64,000 nucleotides of DNA. Source: an uncultured Bacilli bacterium. Its GTDB lineage: Bacteria > Bacillota_I > Bacilli_A > ML615J-28 > CAG-698. Positions 45,294-54,470 of the stretch are shown piece by piece (the first letter of the stretch is position 1; every line of letters starts with the position of its first letter). The DNA is taken from NCBI GenBank assembly GCA_934096585.1, contig CAKOMG010000005.1, positions 113,305 through 177,304 of the forward strand, read 5' to 3'. The notes beneath the pieces were generated by a model that worked only from the letters and a program-made list of their open reading frames with translations, was not told the DNA's origin and did no database searches. A program made the position numbers and the translations under genes.

Positions 45294-47039
45294 CTACATA
45301 AGTTCATCTTTACTAAGTTGTGATTTAGCAATCTCTTGATACACTTCGCAACTTTTCAAAAGTTCTTCATGAGTTCCCATGCCTTTAATTTCGCCGCGAT
45401 CTAAAACTATTATTTTATCGGCATGACGAATTGTTCCAACACGTTGGGCGACAATCACTTTTGTAATATCACGATATTTTTCATTTAATCCTTTTCTTAC
45501 TAAAGCATCCGTTTTATAATCAAGTGCAGAAAATGAATCATCAAAAACTAATATTTCCGGTTTTCTTGCAATTGCTCTTGCTATATTTAATCTCTGTTTT
45601 TGGCCACCTGAAACATTTCTTCCAAGTTGAGCTATATGATAATTCTCTTTCTCAGAGAATTTATTCACAAATTCACTTGATTGCGATATTTCTAAAGCAT
45701 TTTGCAAATCTTGATTAGTAAATTCTTTTTTTGCTTCTCCAAATAAAACATTATCTTTTACTGTTCCAGAAAATAAAACAGCTTTTTGAGTTACGAATCC
45801 TATCTTATTATATAATGTATCAAACTTATAATCTTTTACATTTATTCCGTCTATTATTACTTCACCAGTTGTAGCGTCATAAAATCTTGGTATTAGATTA
45901 ACTAAAGTTGTCTTTCCACTACCAGTTGAACCAATTATTGCTAATGTTTCGCCCTTATGTACACTAAAGCTAATATTGTTAAGCTCTTGTTCGCTGGAAT
46001 TAGGATAAGAGAAAGAAACATTTTTAAATTCAATTTCGCCTGTTTCGTTTCCTTCTTCTATTTTTCCTTCTTTTATGTTAACTTCTTTTGTTAACACTTC
46101 ATTAATACGTTCAGCAGAAACTTGAGCTTGGGGAACTAACATAAAAATCATAACAAGCATCATAAATGACATGACAATATAAGTTGCATACGTAGTAAAA
46201 GCTAGTATATCACTAAACATTCCTATTTGTGCATCTTGTGCTGTTTTATTTAATAATGCTGCTCCAATCCAGTAAATAGCTAATGTCAATCCACTCATTC
46301 CTAAATTCATAGTCGGTTGAATTAAAGCAAATAATTTTTGATTTTTCATTTGCAAATTCATCATTTCTTTACTTGGTTTATCAAATTTTGTATTTTGATA
46401 ATCTTCCGCATTAAATGCATGAACTACATTTATTCCTGTTAAATTTTCCCTGGCAACACGATTGATATTATCTGTCATTTTTTGAACTTTTCGAAAACGT
46501 GGAATACAAATTGACATAACCGTCAACACTACAGCACAAATTACGATTACAAATATTGCCGTTATACCTGATAATACCCAACTTTTACCAAGTATTTTAA
46601 TAATACCCCAAATTGCCATAATTGGAGCTTTTATTAACATTTGCAAACCCATTGAAATGATCATTTGAATTTGAGTTATATCATTTGTTGTTCTTGTAAT
46701 TAAACTAGCAACAGAAAAGTCTTGCATTTCTTCTTTTGTTAAATCAATTATATGATAATACAATTTCTTTCTGATAGTATAACTAAATCCAGAAGCAACT
46801 TTGGTTGATAAGTAACCACATATAACTGCAAATATAGCACTTATAAATGTACACCCTAGCATTTTTAAACCAACGATGATTATTGCTTGCGTTGTGCCTG
46901 ATGTCTTAATTAGAGTAGTTAATTCAGACATAAAATCTGGAAGTAACAAATCAAAATACACTTGCCCTATTATAAAAACTATACATATTATAGCCATTAT
47001 AATTTCTTTCTTTTGCATATTTTTTAATAATTTACCCAT
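45294..47039 (-). CDS. Heterodimeric ABC exporter subunit 1 (degenerate catalytic site)
   Basis: This 581-residue half-transporter has six membrane helices, then a nucleotide-binding domain with Walker A IGSTGSGKTT, a full signature VSGGQKQRL, but Walker B LVFDDSFSALD (catalytic Glu replaced by Asp) and IVAQRVGTI, where the H-loop His is Gln. These changes mark the non-hydrolytic site of heterodimeric exporters, so partnership with the next gene is expected. It lies 8 bases after the MarR gene. Confidence 0.93.
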   Translation of the reverse strand: MGKLLKNMQKKEIIMAIICIVFIIGQVYFDLLLPDFMSELTTLIKTSGTTQAIIIVGLKMLGCTFISAIFAVICGYLSTKVASGFSYTIRKKLYYHIIDLTKEEMQDFSVASLITRTTNDITQIQMIISMGLQMLIKAPIMAIWGIIKILGKSWVLSGITAIFVIVICAVVLTVMSICIPRFRKVQKMTDNINRVARENLTGINVVHAFNAEDYQNTKFDKPSKEMMNLQMKNQKLFALIQPTMNLGMSGLTLAIYWIGAALLNKTAQDAQIGMFSDILAFTTYATYIVMSFMMLVMIFMLVPQAQVSAERINEVLTKEVNIKEGKIEEGNETGEIEFKNVSFSYPNSSEQELNNISFSVHKGETLAIIGSTGSGKTTLVNLIPRFYDATTGEVIIDGINVKDYKFDTLYNKIGFVTQKAVLFSGTVKDNVLFGEAKKEFTNQDLQNALEISQSSEFVNKFSEKENYHIAQLGRNVSGGQKQRLNIARAIARKPEILVFDDSFSALDYKTDALVRKGLNEKYRDITKVIVAQRVGTIRHADKIIVLDRGEIKGMGTHEELLKSCEVYQEIAKSQLSKDELM

Positions 47040-47047
47040 TATTATAT

Positions 47048-47500
47048 CTACCTTAAAGAATCAATATTTCTTTCAATTTGTGCTAATGTATTTTTTAAAA
47101 CTAATAAATCACTTTTCTCAATTCCATTTAGTAGTTTAGCACCAAATTCAATCTGTACACTTTGTCCCTCTAATACAATTGGTTTAGCAAGTGCAGTATA
47201 TTTCAAAAGTACTTGTCTTCTATCACCAGGTACAGAAAAACGCTCTAACAACCCTTCTGCTACCATTCTTTCAATGTGTACGGAAACAATTCCTGTTTTA
47301 AATCCTCTAATTTTACACATTTCTTTTGCAGTTGCATTTTCCGGATTATTGGCAATAAATAATAAAATATCTAAAGCCATTGGGGGTAAACCCGTTTTTT
47401 TACAAATAGGTTGCAATGCCAAATGATACTTTTCAATTATTTTATTGGCGTTATTGAATAACTTGGTTATCTTAAAATCTTCATTCATATTTTCCTCCAT
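47048..47500 (-). CDS. MarR-family transcriptional regulator
   Basis: This 150-residue winged-helix dimeric repressor is of the MarR type. It contains LPPMALDILLFIANNPENATAKEMCKIRGFKTGIVSVHIERMV as the helix-turn-helix region and GLLERFSVPGDRRQVLLKYT as the wing with the conserved DRR. It is the first gene of an operon with the ABC exporter pair, a common efflux arrangement in which ligand release from MarR derepresses export. A perfect palindrome near its start is the probable operator. Confidence 0.92.
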   Translation of the reverse strand: MEENMNEDFKITKLFNNANKIIEKYHLALQPICKKTGLPPMALDILLFIANNPENATAKEMCKIRGFKTGIVSVHIERMVAEGLLERFSVPGDRRQVLLKYTALAKPIVLEGQSVQIEFGAKLLNGIEKSDLLVLKNTLAQIERNIDSLR

Positions 47501-47501
47501 T

Positions 47502-47519
47502 TATTCTAATATTAGAATA
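47502..47519. promoter_or_regulatory. Palindromic operator, probable MarR binding site
   Basis: TATTCTAATATTAGAATA is a perfect 18-bp palindrome between the -10 box and the MarR gene. It overlaps a second inverted repeat TATTAG-N5-CTAATA (47510-47527). MarR dimers typically bind such 16-20-bp palindromes. Confidence 0.75.
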
Positions 47520-47528
47520 TCTAATATT

Positions 47529-47557
47529 ATTATATATTTTTTATTATTATATGTCAA
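47529..47557 (-). promoter_or_regulatory. Promoter of the marR-ABC exporter operon
   Basis: On the minus strand: TTGACA (47557-47552), 17 bases, TATAAT (47534-47529). The operator palindrome begins 10 bases downstream. Confidence 0.88.
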
Positions 47558-47597
47558 TTACGTTTTTTTATTCTTTTAGTTTACTTTAAGATTCAAA

Positions 47598-47625
47598 AAA
47601 AGTTAGCTCCTAAGAACTAACTTTT
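47598..47625 (-). terminator. Terminator of the two-component system operon
   Basis: AAAAGTTAGTTC/GAGCTAACTTTT pairs (one G-U) with a TTAG loop, then T-run on the minus strand, at the histidine kinase stop. Confidence 0.85.
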
Positions 47626-48949
47626 ATTTACATTTTGGTAATATAACAATAAACTTTGTACCTTTTGGTTCATTATGTTCTGCATAGATTTTACCATTTA
47701 AATCATTAACAATCGTTTTTGCAATCGATAATCCTAAGCCATTACCGCCTGTTTCTCTACTTCTTGTTTTATCTTCACGATAAAATCTTTCAAACACTTT
47801 TGTTAAGTCTTCATCTTTAATTCCTATGCCAGTATCATTAACTTCAAAAATAGCTTCATTACCTTTTTGATGTAATTTAACTTCGATAGCATCATTAGCA
47901 TTTGTATATTTCATAGCATTGTCAAGTAAAATAATAACTAATTCTCTAAATTTATCTTTATCAACTTCAACATCAATGTCTATTCCAGAATAAGTCAAGG
48001 TACGATCTTCAAAACTCGCAATTTCGATAAATGGTTCAATTATTTCTTGCAGTACAATATTCAAATTAACAACTTCCAAATTATAAGTTAAACGATTTTG
48101 GTCACTTCGAGCTAATGATAAGAGTTCACTAGTTAATTTAGTCAATCTAGAAAGTTCCTTAAGTGAAACTGCTAAATCTTCACTCACTTCATACACCGTT
48201 TTTTCAGGTTCAGCTAAAATATTTTCTATTTTACTTTGAACAATAGCTAAAGGAGTTCTAAGCTCATGAGATGCATCGCTTACAAATGTAACTTGTTTTT
48301 CAACAAAATTTTTAAGCGGTTCAACAGATTTACGCATTACCAAATAAGCTAACCCATATCCCATTATCAAAACGCCTAAAAGCATAATGACAAGTGATGA
48401 TTTTAAATCGTTTTGGCTCGAAAGTTCACTATCAATGTTCATATATAACTTTAAGCAACACATTGTATCAAAACTATCATCATCTGGATTTAAAACAACA
48501 GCCCATTTTTTTATTGCATATGACATATAATAATGGTTATCTATTTTTTCTTTCTTAAATTCATTAAATGTTTCATTCATAATTTCTTCTTTTGAAGTTA
48601 TAAATGCTTCATTAATATAGCCTACCACTTTATAATCATCAACTTTAAAATCAGTTGGTGATGGCAAAGCGCTACCACTATCTATAAAATAATAAACTAT
48701 AGTCATTCTCGGGTCGTTATTTTTATTTAATCCATCTTCTTGAATATAAGTGTCAATATTTGCTAAATAAGTAGTGATATCAGTTTCCACATTATATATA
48801 AATTTTTGTTCTATAAATATTCCAATTAATCCACAAAATAATCCAAAAACAAAAATAAATAAAAACATATTAAATAATAATAAACCTACTTGATATTTTT
48901 TTATATTTTCTTTATACCAATAGGCGTTTTTAAAATTATTCTTTTTCAC
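47624..48949 (-). CDS. Sensor histidine kinase
   Basis: This is a 441-residue membrane sensor. Transmembrane helix 1 is near residues 21-46, an extracytoplasmic sensing domain of about 135 residues follows, and helix 2 is near 184-205. The HisKA region has the phospho-acceptor His228 in SDASHELRTPLAI. The ATPase domain has N-box DNAMKYTN, G1 DTGIGIKDED, F-box FERFYREDKTRSRETGGNGLGLSIAK. It starts at a GTG overlapping the response-regulator gene by 14 bases. The extracellular signal cannot be told from sequence. Confidence 0.94.
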   Translation of the reverse strand: MKKNNFKNAYWYKENIKKYQVGLLLFNMFLFIFVFGLFCGLIGIFIEQKFIYNVETDITTYLANIDTYIQEDGLNKNNDPRMTIVYYFIDSGSALPSPTDFKVDDYKVVGYINEAFITSKEEIMNETFNEFKKEKIDNHYYMSYAIKKWAVVLNPDDDSFDTMCCLKLYMNIDSELSSQNDLKSSLVIMLLGVLIMGYGLAYLVMRKSVEPLKNFVEKQVTFVSDASHELRTPLAIVQSKIENILAEPEKTVYEVSEDLAVSLKELSRLTKLTSELLSLARSDQNRLTYNLEVVNLNIVLQEIIEPFIEIASFEDRTLTYSGIDIDVEVDKDKFRELVIILLDNAMKYTNANDAIEVKLHQKGNEAIFEVNDTGIGIKDEDLTKVFERFYREDKTRSRETGGNGLGLSIAKTIVNDLNGKIYAEHNEPKGTKFIVILPKCK

Positions 48950-49607
48950 TCCACATATAACCTACATTTCTTAATGTTTTCAAATATGTATGATAATTAT
49001 ATTTTTTTAACAATTTTCTTAAATTACTTACATATACTTCAACAACACTCCAAATTGTTTCGCTTTCAAAGCCCCAAATTCGGTTAAATAATTGTTCTTT
49101 TGTTATTATCATTTCCTTATTACGAACTAAGTATTCCAAAATATCATATGATTTTCCTGAAATTTCTAATTTTTCACCATTAATTGACACTGTTTTTTGT
49201 GACAAATCAAAAACCATATCTTTAAATACTATTTTCATATCCATAAAGTTATTATTATATCTACGAAGTAATGCATTAACCCTTGCAATCAATTCATTGC
49301 GATAAAATGGTTTTGTCATATAGTCATCAGCACCTAGTTTTAAGCCATTAACTTTATCTTGAATGCTATCTTTAGCCGTTAACATAATAACAGGCACATT
49401 GCTTGTTTGTCGAATTTTCTTTAAAATTGTAAATCCATCCACATTAGGAAGCATCACATCAAGAATAATTAAATCATAAATATTTTGCTCTGCAGCATAC
49501 ATTGCTTGTTCACCATCATAAATTGAGCTTGTTTCCGCAATGTTATTTAACATTTCACATATCGCTTTATTTAAATGTTTGTCATCTTCTATTACTAATA
49601 TTTTCAT
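48936..49607 (-). CDS. OmpR/PhoB-family response regulator
   Basis: The 223-residue regulator has a receiver domain with acidic pair EDD (7-9), phospho-acceptor Asp50 in LILDVMLPN, the Thr/Lys switch residues in MLTAKD and DDYMTKPF, and a C-terminal winged helix (YDILEYLVRNKEMIITKEQLFNRIWG, VEVYVSNLRKLLKK). It forms an operon with the overlapping kinase gene. A TATAAT lies upstream (minus strand, about 49640) with a weak -35. Targets are unknown. Confidence 0.95.
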   Translation of the reverse strand: MKILVIEDDKHLNKAICEMLNNIAETSSIYDGEQAMYAAEQNIYDLIILDVMLPNVDGFTILKKIRQTSNVPVIMLTAKDSIQDKVNGLKLGADDYMTKPFYRNELIARVNALLRRYNNNFMDMKIVFKDMVFDLSQKTVSINGEKLEISGKSYDILEYLVRNKEMIITKEQLFNRIWGFESETIWSVVEVYVSNLRKLLKKYNYHTYLKTLRNVGYMWSEKE

Positions 49608-49699
49608 AATACCACTCCTTTTTTTTCTCTTATTGTATTATACAACGCTTAATTAATCCTTAAAGCCAATTATATTATACTACATTTTAAAAAATAAAA

Positions 49700-49727
49700 A
49701 AAGACCGAAATTAAAATTTCGATCTTT
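49700..49727 (-). terminator. Terminator of rplM-rpsI
   Basis: AAAGATCGAAATT/AATTTCGGTCTTT forms a 13-bp stem with one G-U, followed by T-run on the minus strand. Confidence 0.88.
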
Positions 49728-49736
49728 AGTTCCAAA

Positions 49737-50129
49737 CTAACGTTTAGAGAATTGTGGAGCACGACGTGCACCTTTAAGTCCATATTTCTTACGTTCCTTA
49801 GCACGTGGATCACGTGTAACTAATCCAGCCTTCTTTAGAACGCTACGATAATCAGGATTTACTTCTAATAACGCACGAGTGATTCCGTGTCTAATAGCTC
49901 CTGCTTGACCACTAATTCCACCACCGCATACATTTACAACTACATCATAACTTGTTTCATTGCCTGTTAAAGTTAATGGTTGTAAAACGTCTAGTCTTAC
50001 AGCTCCACTTGGAATGTATTCAACAAAAGCACGACCATTGATAGTAATTTGTCCTTTTCCAGGAATTAAACGAACTCTTGCAACTGAACTTTTACGACGT
50101 CCAGTACCATAATATTGAACTTGTGCCAT
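49737..50129 (-). CDS. rpsI: 30S ribosomal protein S9
   Basis: S9 reaches the P site with its C-terminal tail. The 130-residue protein begins [19 protein letters not shown], contains [18 protein letters not shown] and ends [11 protein letters not shown], whose last Arg is the conserved P-site contact. An upstream GTG would add three residues, but it lies in the GGTAGGTGA ribosome-binding site; ATG at 50129 is chosen. It is coupled to rplM. Confidence 0.97.
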   Translation of the reverse strand: MAQVQYYGTGRRKSSVARVRLIPGKGQITINGRAFVEYIPSGAVRLDVLQPLTLTGNETSYDVVVNVCGGGISGQAGAIRHGITRALLEVNPDYRSVLKKAGLVTRDPRAKERKKYGLKGARRAPQFSKR

Positions 50130-50138
50130 GTAATTCAC

Positions 50139-50576
50139 CTACCCTCTCAATTTTAAAACTTCTGGTTTTTGGGCAGCATGATTATGATCAGGTCCACAAT
50201 AAACGAAAAGTTTTCTATACATTTGGCTACCAATAGCATTCTTTGGTAACATACCTTTGATAGCAGCCTCAACTAATTTTTGAGGTTGAGTTTCTAACAT
50301 TTTCTTTGCAGTTCTAGTTCTTAAACCACTACTATATCCTGTATGATGGATATATAATTTGTCATTTAATTTGTTTCCAGTTAAAGCAACTTTTTCAGCA
50401 TTCACAATTATAACATAATCGCCGCAATCCATATTAGGTGTGAATGTAGGTTTATTTTTACCTCTTAAAATACTAGCAACTTCAGTAGCTAATCTTCCTA
50501 ACACTAATCCTTCAGCGTCGATTACATACCATTTACGCTCGATTTTTTGAGCACTTGGCATATAAGATTTATTCAT
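50139..50576 (-). CDS. rplM: 50S ribosomal protein L13
   Basis: L13 is an early-assembling large-subunit protein. The 145-residue protein has [40 protein letters not shown] and [18 protein letters not shown]. It has a GGAGGAAC site. The leader upstream has compact hairpins, consistent with the L13 leader described for Firmicutes. Confidence 0.97.
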   Translation of the reverse strand: MNKSYMPSAQKIERKWYVIDAEGLVLGRLATEVASILRGKNKPTFTPNMDCGDYVIIVNAEKVALTGNKLNDKLYIHHTGYSSGLRTRTAKKMLETQPQKLVEAAIKGMLPKNAIGSQMYRKLFVYCGPDHNHAAQKPEVLKLRG

Positions 50577-50579
50577 TTT

Positions 50580-50662
50580 GGTTCCTCCTATAAATTTTTT
50601 AAATGTCTGTGGATTACATTCATTTATATAAAGGGCTTTATTTGTGGGAAATAAAACGTACC
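50580..50662 (-). promoter_or_regulatory. L13-type leader of rplM-rpsI
   Basis: The 80-base transcribed leader on the minus strand starts GGTACGTTTTATTTCCCAC, forms TTTATTT/AAATAAA around CCCAC, and has a second hairpin AATGT/ACATT. Position and size match the L13 leader family, by which L13 represses its operon. A covariance search was not run. Confidence 0.6.
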
Positions 50663-50668
50663 TATAAT

Positions 50669-50697
50669 ATAATACACTATTTTAATCTATTTGTCAA
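50669..50697 (-). promoter_or_regulatory. Promoter of rplM-rpsI
   Basis: On the minus strand: TTGACA (50697-50692), 17 bases, TATTAT (50674-50669). Confidence 0.85.
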
Positions 50698-50699
50698 TT

Positions 50700-50893
50700 A
50701 GTTTTTTAGAAATGTTAATATATTTAAAATAGTTATGTATTCAAACTAACAAAGTCATTAAATAAGTTGTATTGTTAAATCATTTTACATTTTTTTAAAT
50801 TATTCATTTGATAAAAATGATAAAGTATTTAATATTTATGATCAAATATTTTTTTAACATCTAAAGTTTTAATTTATCAAAAACTTTTATCAT
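50700..50893. other. Intergenic region with nothing recognised
   Basis: About 190 bases of A+T-rich sequence lie between the rplM promoter and the terminator of the YitT-family gene. I see no frame with a ribosome-binding site, no hairpin with a T-run and no repeat. Confidence 0.5.
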
Positions 50894-50923
50894 AAAAAAT
50901 ACTCCTATATAGGAGTATTTTTT
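50894..50923 (-). terminator. Terminator after the YitT-family gene
   Basis: A perfect 30-base palindrome (AAAAAATACTCCTAT and its complement) provides A-tract/T-tract hairpins on both strands, at the stop codon of the YitT-family gene. Confidence 0.9.
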
Positions 50924-51878
50924 AGTTTATAACTTTTTTACGATAATTTCCAGATACTCCTTTTAAAGCAGTATAGGAAATAAAAGCATGTGAATCAACT
51001 TTTAATATCTCTTTTCGATAATCCTCTACTTCAAAAGTTAAAGCAATAATTTCAATACACCATTTTGATTCATCTGTATAACCACCAATAACAGGATAGA
51101 TTGTCATACTATGCTCAAATTTTTTAAGTAAAGCATGTTGAATTGCTTCCTTTTCCTTTGTAATAATCGTAATCTTTTGGAATTTATAAATGGTATGTAT
51201 TTTATCCAATGTAATTACATGAGCAAATAAACGAATTAACGTATAAACAGCTACAGAAATATCTTTAGCCATGCAAGCACCAATCAAAATTATAATAAAA
51301 TCTAATGTGCCAGATATAATAATAAAAGGTGTTCCTAACTTTAAAGAAACTTTTTGTGATACAATATCCATTCCTCCTGTTGATGAACCAGCTCTTAAAG
51401 CAACCCCACATCCAGCACCAGTAATAAATCCTCCAAGCATAGCAAAAACTACAAGATTAATTACTTTTGCATTTGGGTCACCATGAACACTTCCGATAAC
51501 TAAATGGCCCTCTGTCAAAGTCACAGCTAAAGAATTAAAAGGATTAAAACCTAAATCTTTTTTTAGCCAGTCAAATAATGCAAGTAATAAAACTTGCAAA
51601 ATAGTTGAAGCCATACTTAGAATAGCAAATCTTTTGCTTACTCCCTTCCATCCAACAATGAAAAGTGGAATGTTTATTAATGCTGTCATAACTGATTTAA
51701 GAAAAGGAATTTTAAAAGCATTTGCAAATAATTGCGAAATACCAGTTACACCACCTGCATAAAACTTTCCAAAATCAAGAATAAAAACAATTGAAAAACA
51801 ATAAATCAATGTTCCAAAGATCATTCCTAAAACAGATACTAAATTTCTATTTGTTCTAATTGAATTAATTAATTTCAT
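50922..51878 (-). CDS. YitT family membrane protein (DUF161/DUF2179)
   Basis: This 318-residue protein has five to six transmembrane helices and a C-terminal cytoplasmic ligand-binding-like domain. The glycine-rich repeats ILDFGKFYAGGVTGISQL and GCGVALRAGSSTGGMDIVSQ are the two DUF161 signatures. The C-terminal KITIITKEKEAIQHALLKK and MTIYPVIGGYTDESKW match DUF2179. The family has no firm biochemical function; a transporter role is suspected. It is the last gene of dnaE-pfkA-metG-yitT type transcript, 30 bases after metG, with a poor ribosome-binding site. Confidence 0.9.
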   Translation of the reverse strand: MKLINSIRTNRNLVSVLGMIFGTLIYCFSIVFILDFGKFYAGGVTGISQLFANAFKIPFLKSVMTALINIPLFIVGWKGVSKRFAILSMASTILQVLLLALFDWLKKDLGFNPFNSLAVTLTEGHLVIGSVHGDPNAKVINLVVFAMLGGFITGAGCGVALRAGSSTGGMDIVSQKVSLKLGTPFIIISGTLDFIIILIGACMAKDISVAVYTLIRLFAHVITLDKIHTIYKFQKITIITKEKEAIQHALLKKFEHSMTIYPVIGGYTDESKWCIEIIALTFEVEDYRKEILKVDSHAFISYTALKGVSGNYRKKVIN

Positions 51879-51908
51879 TATATATTACTTTGTATTAATA
51901 TTCAATTA

Positions 51909-53471
51909 TTAATACTTTTCTAACTCCTTCTTAGCATCTAAACGTTTAAATAAAACAATTGGTTCCCTAGTTACAATTCCAACTTTAGTCATTCCATAAA
52001 CCAAACTATCAATACTTCTATTATTTTCTTCAACATTCAATTCATTTAAAACTATATCACATGATGAAGGCATAATTGGTGAAAGCAATACACTAGCAAT
52101 ACGTAAAGCTTCATATAGATGATACATTACACTATTTAACTCTTCTTTCTTAGATTCATCTTTTGCTAAAACCCATGGCGTTGTTTCATCAATATATTTA
52201 TTAGCACGTCTAATAATCGTCCAAGTTTCCGTTATAGCTTGTTGAAGTTCAAATTTTTCGTAACTTGCAATTGATGAAGTAACAGCTTCTTTAATTACTT
52301 CTTCTAAACTTTCATCAAATTCATTGTAAGCTTTATTTGGTTTAACTACTTTTCCACCAAAATATTTATTAATCATAGAAATCGATCTACTAACTAAATT
52401 ACCAAAATCATTTGCTAGTTCAACATTATATCTTTCAATAAATCTTTCCCAAGTAAATAAACCGTCATTACCAAATGGCATTTCTTTTAATAAATAATAA
52501 CGTAAACTATCAAGCCCATAATTATCTACAATAGTCATTGGGTAAACAATGTTGCCTTTTGATTTACTCATTTTTGAATCCTTTAATAATATCCATCCAT
52601 GAGATAATAATTTAAATTTAATTGGAATATTTAAAGCCATTAACATAATAGGCCAGTAAATTGCATGGAATCTTAAAATATCCTTACCAATTACATGATA
52701 TACTTGATCATCATTTATCCAATATTTTTGGTATAGTGAATCATCATCAGTTCCATAACCTAAAGCAGTAATATAGTTAGCAAGGGCATCAATCCATACA
52801 TATATTACATGCTTTGGATTACTTAAAACAGGAATACCCCATTTAAATGATGTTCTACTAACACATAAATCATCTAATCCTTGTTCAATAAAAGCTATTA
52901 CTTCGTTGCGTCTAGATTCAGGTTGAATAAAATCAGGATGGCTTTTAATAAAATCTAACAATTGATCTTGATATTTTTTTAATCTTAAAAAATAACTTTC
53001 TTCTTTAACTTTTCTAGTTGGTTTGCCACAATCAGGACAAGTACCATCTTCATTTAATTGTGTTTTTGTAAAGAATGATTCGCAAGCAACACAATAGTCC
53101 CCTTCATATTCACTTAAATAAATATCATCATTTGCAAGTAATTGTTCAAATATTTTTTGAACTACTTTCGTATGTCTTTCTTCACTAGTTCTAATAAAAT
53201 CATTATTTGTAATATTTAAATTTTTCCATAATGTTTTTGTCTCTAATGCTATCTTATCAACAAAATCTTGAGGTGTCATATTTTCGCGTTTTGCGGCTTC
53301 TTCAATTTTTAGTCCATGTTCATCCATTCCTGTTAAAAAGAATGTATCATCTCCTTTTAAACGATGAAATCTCGCAAAGGCATCACAAGCTACAGTTGAA
53401 TAACTATTTCCAATATGAACTGTACCACTTGCATAATAGATTGGGGTTGTTATATAACATTTTTTACACAT
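51909..53471 (-). CDS. metG: Methionyl-tRNA synthetase, short form
   Basis: This class I synthetase charges tRNA-Met. The 520 residues include HIGN (in GTVHIGNSYSTVACDAF), a four-cysteine zinc knob (CVACESFF and CPDCGK) and KMSKS in DSKMSKSKGN. The anticodon-binding helical domain follows. The C-terminal OB-fold tRNA-binding domain of the 650-residue Bacillus form is absent; this short form occurs in many bacteria. It starts one base after the pfkA stop, so the two are co-transcribed. Confidence 0.96.
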   Translation of the reverse strand: MCKKCYITTPIYYASGTVHIGNSYSTVACDAFARFHRLKGDDTFFLTGMDEHGLKIEEAAKRENMTPQDFVDKIALETKTLWKNLNITNNDFIRTSEERHTKVVQKIFEQLLANDDIYLSEYEGDYCVACESFFTKTQLNEDGTCPDCGKPTRKVKEESYFLRLKKYQDQLLDFIKSHPDFIQPESRRNEVIAFIEQGLDDLCVSRTSFKWGIPVLSNPKHVIYVWIDALANYITALGYGTDDDSLYQKYWINDDQVYHVIGKDILRFHAIYWPIMLMALNIPIKFKLLSHGWILLKDSKMSKSKGNIVYPMTIVDNYGLDSLRYYLLKEMPFGNDGLFTWERFIERYNVELANDFGNLVSRSISMINKYFGGKVVKPNKAYNEFDESLEEVIKEAVTSSIASYEKFELQQAITETWTIIRRANKYIDETTPWVLAKDESKKEELNSVMYHLYEALRIASVLLSPIMPSSCDIVLNELNVEENNRSIDSLVYGMTKVGIVTREPIVLFKRLDAKKELEKY

Positions 53472-53472
53472 T

Positions 53473-54429
53473 CTACCATAACTCCTTAAATACTCTCATT
53501 TTATCACTAACTTGATCACGCTTTGTTGATAAAGCTTCTTCTAGAGGAATTGCTACTAAAGTATTATTCTTTTCACAAATACAAGTTCCTCCATCACCAT
53601 TCATTAATTCATCAACAGCTTTTGCACCCATACATGAAGCAAGAATTCTATCACGTGGTGTAGGACATCCTCCTCTTTGTACATAGCCTAAAATGGTACT
53701 TCTAGCAGTAAATGGTGTCTTATCAGTAATTAATTTGGTCATTTCATTAATGTCAGTAACACGCTCTGCAACTAAAACAATAGCATGACGTTTTGTTTTT
53801 GCTGCTTCACATATTATATCAACCAATTCATCAGGATTATATCCTGTTTCACTAGTTATAACCATCTCAGCACCTACCGCAATGCCCGCATGAATTGCTA
53901 AGGCACCACAGTTTCTTCCCATTACTTCTACTACCGAGCAGCGACGATGACTACTAGATGTATCTCTTAATTTATCCACCGCATCCACAATAGTCGTTAA
54001 AGCAGTATCAAAACCAATTGTATAGTCAGTTCCAGAAATATCATTATCTATTGTTCCAGGAACCCCTACACACTTTAATCCCATCTTACTCAATTCTAAA
54101 GCACCATGATATGTTCCATCGCCACCAATGCAAACGACGCCATCAATACCGAATTCATGAACATTTTCTATTGCTACTTCTCTTATTTCTTTGTATTTAA
54201 ATTCTGGTAAGCGGTCAGTTCCTAAAAAAGTACCTCCACGATTAATCTTTTCAGAAACAGATTTACGATATAAACGATCAATTTTTCCTTCATACATTCC
54301 ACGATATCCATCAAATATACCATATACTTCTAGTCCATTAGAAATTCCAGCTCTAACAACCGCTCTTATAGCAGCGTTCATACCTGGAGCATCTCCACCA
54401 GATGTCAATACACCTATTTTTTTAATCAT
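53473..54429 (-). CDS. pfkA: ATP-dependent 6-phosphofructokinase
   Basis: PfkA phosphorylates fructose 6-phosphate, the committed step of glycolysis. The 318-residue protein has GVLTSGGDAPGMNAAIRAVVR, the ATP-binding IGGDGTYHGA, and the substrate-site PGTIDNDISGTDYTIGFDTAL with the catalytic Asp. Gly in the GGDGT motif indicates ATP rather than pyrophosphate as donor. It has an AAAGGTGAT site and follows dnaE by 41 bases. dnaE-pfkA adjacency is a known Firmicutes arrangement. Confidence 0.97.
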   Translation of the reverse strand: MIKKIGVLTSGGDAPGMNAAIRAVVRAGISNGLEVYGIFDGYRGMYEGKIDRLYRKSVSEKINRGGTFLGTDRLPEFKYKEIREVAIENVHEFGIDGVVCIGGDGTYHGALELSKMGLKCVGVPGTIDNDISGTDYTIGFDTALTTIVDAVDKLRDTSSSHRRCSVVEVMGRNCGALAIHAGIAVGAEMVITSETGYNPDELVDIICEAAKTKRHAIVLVAERVTDINEMTKLITDKTPFTARSTILGYVQRGGCPTPRDRILASCMGAKAVDELMNGDGGTCICEKNNTLVAIPLEEALSTKRDQVSDKMRVFKELW

Positions 54430-54470
54430 AATTTATCACCTTTCTGTGAATTCTAATAATTATATCATTT

